NCBI RefSeq assembly: GCF_003076275.1
Contig: NZ_CP029064.1
Span: forward strand, 3,172,501-3,236,500
From: Microbulbifer sp. A4B17
GTDB lineage: Bacteria > Pseudomonadota > Gammaproteobacteria > Pseudomonadales > Cellvibrionaceae
Length of the DNA stretch: 64,000 bases
Direction: 5' to 3'
A program made the position numbers and the translations under genes. This document shows positions 59,843 to 64,000 of this stretch, one piece after another; position 1 is the first letter of the stretch, and each line of letters begins with the position of its first letter. The notes beneath the pieces were generated by a model. It saw nothing but the letters and a program-made list of their open reading frames with translations, was not told where the DNA came from and did not search any database.

Positions 59843-60061
59843 TTACTCCTCTCCCAGTAGAGCTCTAATTATTGCCCCAATAATATAACCAACATTATCC
59901 ACCATGGTACCAGATATACCAGCTTCAGCCGTTAATATTTCTTTTGAAAGGGTTTTTCCTTCTGCTAATACCGGATTATGAATCACATCCTCATGCATTG
60001 AGCCAGCAACACATACACTGACAGTTGCGGCAATAAAAAACAATCTATATATAATCTTCAT
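59843..60061 (-). CDS. Small secreted protein
   Basis: A 72-residue product. Residues 1-20 are a signal peptide (LFFIAATVSVCVAG). The mature part of about 50 residues is HEDVIHNPVLAEGKTLSKEI then a C-terminal stretch GYIIGAIIRALLGEE that may be an amphipathic or membrane-inserting helix. Size and the hydrophobic tail recall small secreted peptides, but no family is recognised. A truncated duplicate lies 121 bases downstream. Confidence 0.5.
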   Translation of the reverse strand: MKIIYRLFFIAATVSVCVAGSMHEDVIHNPVLAEGKTLSKEILTAEAGISGTMVDNVGYIIGAIIRALLGEE

Positions 60062-62627
60062 TGATATTCCTCATAATTGTTCCAGTTTCCCATCTTCCAA
60101 CAATCACACTATTTATGGGACATCCACATTAATGGATATTTGAGCGGTCTTCAAACCTATTAGATTAAAATTGAAAGCTCATATGAAACCTTATTAGCTT
60201 CCAAGAATGAAATAACGCCAACGAGATCAGCCTAGGCACATCTATCTGACGGGACAATGTGGCCAGCCAGCTTGAACTTGCAGTAGTCGACTGCCCTCTG
60301 AATCATATTCAATCTCCCTGGAATCTTAAAAAGCATCAAAAGGTTCAGTGTTATCACCGGGATAAGCGCTAAGTACTTCTCTGCCGTCACTAAAAACAGG
60401 AGATCACCACTTGTCCATATGGTGGAATCGATTTTAAAAAATCCAACCACCAATTATCCACAACCAGATATTTCATAAAACACCAGTCCCAAATGACAGC
60501 ATCTACACCTAGTGTAAAGTCAAGGCCATCAAGGAAGTGAAAGCTTTGCGCCAGATTCTGGATCTGTTGTCATATGTATGACACCATATAACCAAGTAAT
60601 CATCTCTCCAATTTCCTTTTGAAATCGCTCCTTACATTTCATTGCTTGTAAATATTTTTTAACACCCTCAAGAGTCAATAAAATCTTTACAGCTTTGAAA
60701 AAGCTTATTCCAGCCGACATCATTGATCGCATAAAATATCGCCTTGTGCATCAATATTGATGCAGGGTCAGCTATCCATGTTGGCGTTCAAACGGCAAAA
60801 TATTAACCTATTCCGACAGGGTAAAGTTAGTAATTTGCCATCTTTTTGCAGCCCTTCTTGATGAAAGTCAGGTAGCCTCAACCCCTAAGAGGAGTCTTAA
60901 AGACCTTATTGATACGCCCATCTATCCAAGGGTAAATGTAAATCAGGGTCATATCTACTATAGAGCGTCCCAAAGTCCTTTATCTTAGCTACAAACCAAA
61001 ATGCCAGGCAGTCTGAGTGATCAGACTCACCGTGATAGTGCCTTGTTTTATAAGGCCTTACGCAAGATTTTCCAGTAAAGAACAAAACAGCCTTGCCTTT
61101 GTGTTTCTCTCAGAACCTATATATTTATAGGAACTGAACGATAGTTTCTCCATTACTTACTTTTTTTGGAGGGAGGGGAGAAAAACCGGGCCCCGATGGG
61201 AATTTTTATACTGGGTCACTTTCAGTGTGAGCTTCATTAAATAATCGCCTCGATCAAGCCAGCCGCCTCAGCCGGCTGTTACCTAGGAAAACTGAGAGAT
61301 TGACACATTCATCTTATTTCCCCGACCAGATAAACTTGGTGTAACTCCATCGGCCGCGATGCCGCCCCCCCACAGTTAATCACCAGCCTCCTAAAACACA
61401 AAGAAACTTCCTATTTGGCATCCACCTAAGTTTGTACAAAAACGGTAACTAGCCCATAAAGCAGTATTAACATACCCGGGTTTCGATTCTGCGCGAAATT
61501 GGTACTTCTGAACAATTTAAAGAAAAAAGAGAGTGGAAGACCATCGCCTAAGGCATAGCCCCTCCCTGAACCCGCTGAACCCGCTGAACTCGCTGAACAC
61601 CTCAAGCAGTTGGAGATGAGTGGATTTTTCATTAATCAGTGTCATCATATCCCGTGAATATCCCCCCCCTTAAAACCCCAAGTATCTTTATTTTAAAAAG
61701 CTGGGTTCTGCTCCTATTCTTCCCTTCCAACTTACTCCTTGCTTAGTTAAATAGATCTTTCTATCTGGTTATCAGTAAAAATTTTAGCCAAAGGCCAGCC
61801 AGATCTTTTCTTGACACTAGCCCGGACAGGTTCGAGTAGTTTTTGGGAATCTCAATAACTCGCTACCTACTTCTTTTAGAGAGCTCGAAGTAATCAAACC
61901 GAAACGAAAGAGTTACAGCACTTGCTTAAGCATTATTGCTCTCTGGGCATAGATGTAGATTACGGACTATTAAGGGGATATTCACTGCACACTTCAAGCA
62001 TAACGTATGCTCTCTGCTCCTATAATAACTGATTGAAAACAACAGGCTGATTAAGAAGCGGCTCTTGAATTTTCAAAGGATGGCATTTAAAAACTCTATT
62101 TCAACGCATTGATGCCATACCAACTTTGCTTTGTCGTTTTAAGGGAAGGATGGTCAGTAGAAATCCACTGGGCAGAGCAAAAAAAGCTTTTATTAAAGCT
62201 GGGGCTAATAGGGCTTTTATATGATATCCCTGGAGTACAAATTTTATTTTCCAGCATTCTAATGATGGTACAGCTTAAGAATACCCTTTAGTCTTAAATA
62301 ATTACTACTCACTCCACTTACCTATAGTGTTCGATCAAGCAATATCGGCTTGTACCAGCGAGATATTAAAGAGATCCATACTGATTTTTAAAGCACAAAC
62401 GTAGAACGGGGTAAACGTAACAGGATCACCAAGCACTCCCACGATAACACCTTAGCTAACGATTAGAGCTACTACCGGTATAACTCAGCTTAGTGAGCTT
62501 TGACAGCTAGTATTCTGGAGTTTCCCCCTATAAAAGGGGCTTCATAGGATCAGGAAGCCTGCAGCCAATAAACACCCATTCAAAAGCTTCCTGAAAATCT
62601 GAGCCACCTTAGCAGGCCAGGCGGGAA
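60062..62627. other. 2.6-kb gene-poor region
   Basis: AT-rich DNA with only short ORFs that I do not call: minus 60232-60453 (73 codons), minus 60529-60732 (67 codons, helical, the likeliest of the group to be a relic), and plus 62109-62291 (60 codons). An inverted repeat AGTCTGA-GTGA-TCAGACT is near 61010-61027. A 9-base tandem repeat is listed separately. Nothing here can be assigned. Confidence 0.45.
61566..61600. repeat. Nine-base tandem repeat
   Basis: Nearly four copies of CTGAACCCG (61566, 61575, 61584 as CTGAACTCG, then CTGAACACC). It could be replication-slippage-prone. No gene surrounds it. Confidence 0.6.
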
Positions 62628-63254
62628 TTACTGCCCGGTACTCTCCGGCACACCACTGTGAAAGCGGAACTGCCCATCACTGCCTTGCACTAATTCCTTT
62701 TCTTTCTCCAGCAGCGCTTGAACTCTGGGTTGAATATCTTCATCAGAAGCCTTCTGGGCAAGGTGCAGGTAATCGCGGAAGTGACGCGCCTCAGATTTAA
62801 GCAGGGAGAGATAAAATTTCTGCAACTCATCATCTAATTGAGGCGCAATCCGCGCAAAGCGCTCGCAGGAGCGCGCCTCGATAATAGCGCCACAAATCAA
62901 CGTATCAATCAAACGTCCCGGCTCTGCGCTACGCACTTCGGCGCGAAGGCCGGCGGCGTAGCGGGAAGCACTGACGTGGGGATAGGCGATACCCCGTTTC
63001 TCCATAATCGCCAGCACCTGCTCAAAGTGGCGCAGCTCTTCACGGGCCAGACGCGACATTTTGTTCAGAAGCTCAAAGTCATTCAGGTAGCGAAACATCA
63101 GGTTCAGGGCAGTACCCGCCGCTTTTTTCTCGCAGTTGGCATGATCGATCAGCATCATTTCCGGCTCCTTCAATGCCGCCTCCACCCAGGCATCAGGCGT
63201 GGGACACAACAGGAATTCATTGATAGCGGACAGATCTGGGACTTGAGCATTCAT
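62628..63254 (-). CDS. miaE: tRNA-(ms2io6A) hydroxylase
   Basis: A 208-residue di-iron enzyme that hydroxylates ms2i6A at tRNA position 37. The four-helix iron-binding pattern is visible: DHANCEKKAAGTALNLMF, ELRHFEQVL, IIEARSCERFARI and SEARHFRDYLHLA (E, ExxH, E, ExxH). Length is normal for MiaE. It is monocistronic and divergent from the next gene. Confidence 0.9.
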   Translation of the reverse strand: MNAQVPDLSAINEFLLCPTPDAWVEAALKEPEMMLIDHANCEKKAAGTALNLMFRYLNDFELLNKMSRLAREELRHFEQVLAIMEKRGIAYPHVSASRYAAGLRAEVRSAEPGRLIDTLICGAIIEARSCERFARIAPQLDDELQKFYLSLLKSEARHFRDYLHLAQKASDEDIQPRVQALLEKEKELVQGSDGQFRFHSGVPESTGQ

Positions 63255-63473
63255 AGGACGAACAAACTTAACCGGAGCAAAATAACTTGGCGCGGGATTA
63301 TAGCGGCCCTAAGTCACAAAGGCCCGCTTTTAAACCGCCAACGGACTCTACTCCCCGACTGACTAACCCTTGCAGCAATTATCCAGGAAGGTCCCTAGTG
63401 ACAAATACACTCACCTTGATAACGATTTATTAAGTGCATTAATATAAAGATTGCTTTTTATCCGGCATATCTG

Positions 63474-64000
63474 ATGAATGACTACAGAACTCAGGCAAAA
63501 GCTATACCACCGCTATTGGAAAACGTCCATGGCGCCGCCCAGGCCCTGAGAGAATCCCTGGAGTTGCTGCAAAATGCCGAGAAACCCTGGCAGCACTATC
63601 TACTTCAGCCCCCTTTCGCACAGGATGCCGCACTCAGTCTCAATCAGAGCTTTGAACGCCCCTATTCGCTATCAGGCGATCTCTACTCACAACTCGACTA
63701 TCTGGAGCCCATTAGCGCCGGAGGAGATGCCCGCGCTACTTTACAGGTACCGGGTTTATTGGCAGTGCCGGCCAAAACCCTTGAGCTTGCCCAACAACTC
63801 AATAACCACAAAGAGATCTTTGCCAAGGCTATTGCCGAACTCCGTAGCGCCCTCGCAGAGCGGCCAGTGGCCGAACAGGATCGCACTGTGCGGGAAATCC
63901 TTGCGGATGCTGGGTACCCCCGCGCACATCTACGCCAATGCTACCGCCTGGTGTTGATGTGCCCGAAGCGGCCCGATGCCATCACTCTTTCATGGATCAA
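63474..64000 (+). CDS. Tus-like replication terminus site-binding protein (partial)
   Basis: The frame is open from ATG 63474 to the window edge, giving about 175 residues of an incomplete protein. The order of blocks follows E. coli Tus: a helical N terminus (LLENVHGAAQALRESLELL), then ATLQVPGLLAVPAKTLELAQ (compare AAVRLPGVLCYQVDNLSQ), then LADAGYPRAHLRQCYRLVLM (compare the HLPGLITLNAYRTLTVL segment of Tus) ending with DAITLSW. Tus blocks replication forks at Ter sites. If genuine, it suggests this DNA is not far from the terminus. Identity is by resemblance only. Confidence 0.65.
   Translation, partial: MNDYRTQAKAIPPLLENVHGAAQALRESLELLQNAEKPWQHYLLQPPFAQDAALSLNQSFERPYSLSGDLYSQLDYLEPISAGGDARATLQVPGLLAVPAKTLELAQQLNNHKEIFAKAIAELRSALAERPVAEQDRTVREILADAGYPRAHLRQCYRLVLMCPKRPDAITLSWI

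Noticed and set aside
63255..63473. Ter-like site in the tus-like promoter region
   Set aside because: No sequence close to the enterobacterial Ter core was found; related bacteria may use another motif.

Overview
The window looks like the chromosome of a marine gammaproteobacterium of the Cellvibrionales, most like Microbulbifer or a near relative. This rests on the mixture of housekeeping genes (nadK, folD, rsuA, rsmC, msrC, cysS, glnS, ppiB, lpxH, miaE) and on family types recalled from that group; no database was searched. GC-rich conserved blocks (about 26.7-31 kb, 35.5-47 kb, 48.5-59 kb) alternate with AT-rich, gene-poor accessory stretches (about 12.9-26 kb, 32-35.2 kb, 59.2-62.6 kb).

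Layout. 1-6.9 kb: a plus-strand surface-glycan operon with UDP-galactopyranose mutase, two Galf-type GT2 transferases, a GT4 transferase and three sulfotransferase-like genes (one cut by the window edge, one frameshifted). 7-12.9 kb, minus strand: NAD kinase, an ACC deaminase/D-cysteine desulfhydrase-like enzyme, tRNA-Asp and tRNA-Val, a large secreted alpha/beta-hydrolase-like protein and APS kinase (cysC). The last could feed PAPS to the sulfotransferases. 13-24 kb: NhaA, a universal stress protein, GDPD, a multicopper oxidase, a periplasmic binding protein and secreted proteins of unknown role, with wide gaps holding gene remnants. 24.3-26.5 kb: a broken tyrosine recombinase and a heptad-repeat membrane protein beside a Pro-Arg-His tRNA operon, a typical island scar. 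26.8-32 kb: folD-rsuA-rsmC, then small minus-strand genes.

33.3-35.2 kb holds the most striking gene: a secreted 624-residue protein whose last 180 residues closely match the catalytic ADP-ribosyltransferase domain of Pseudomonas exotoxin A and cholix (diphtheria-toxin group). The N-terminal architecture differs from those toxins. It lies in AT-rich DNA close to fragments of a short inverted-repeat element. Next comes an Mks condensin operon (kleisin, KITE, SMC) ending in a small protein where Wadjet systems carry the JetD/MksG nuclease, then a DUF3012 lipoprotein, cysS and glnS.

46.9-48.4 kb is a graveyard of minus-strand fragments: an NRPS condensation domain, a glycosyltransferase and a 235-bp MITE-like copy. 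48.5-57 kb is a plus-strand run: saccharopine dehydrogenase-like protein, membrane-anchored FMN glutamate synthase-like protein, a PoxB-type TPP enzyme, a large PLP amino-acid decarboxylase and an AdiC-like antiporter. The last two form a recognisable decarboxylase/antiporter acid-stress pair. After small conserved genes and a gene-poor 3.4 kb stretch, the window ends with miaE and the first 175 codons of a Tus-like replication terminus protein.
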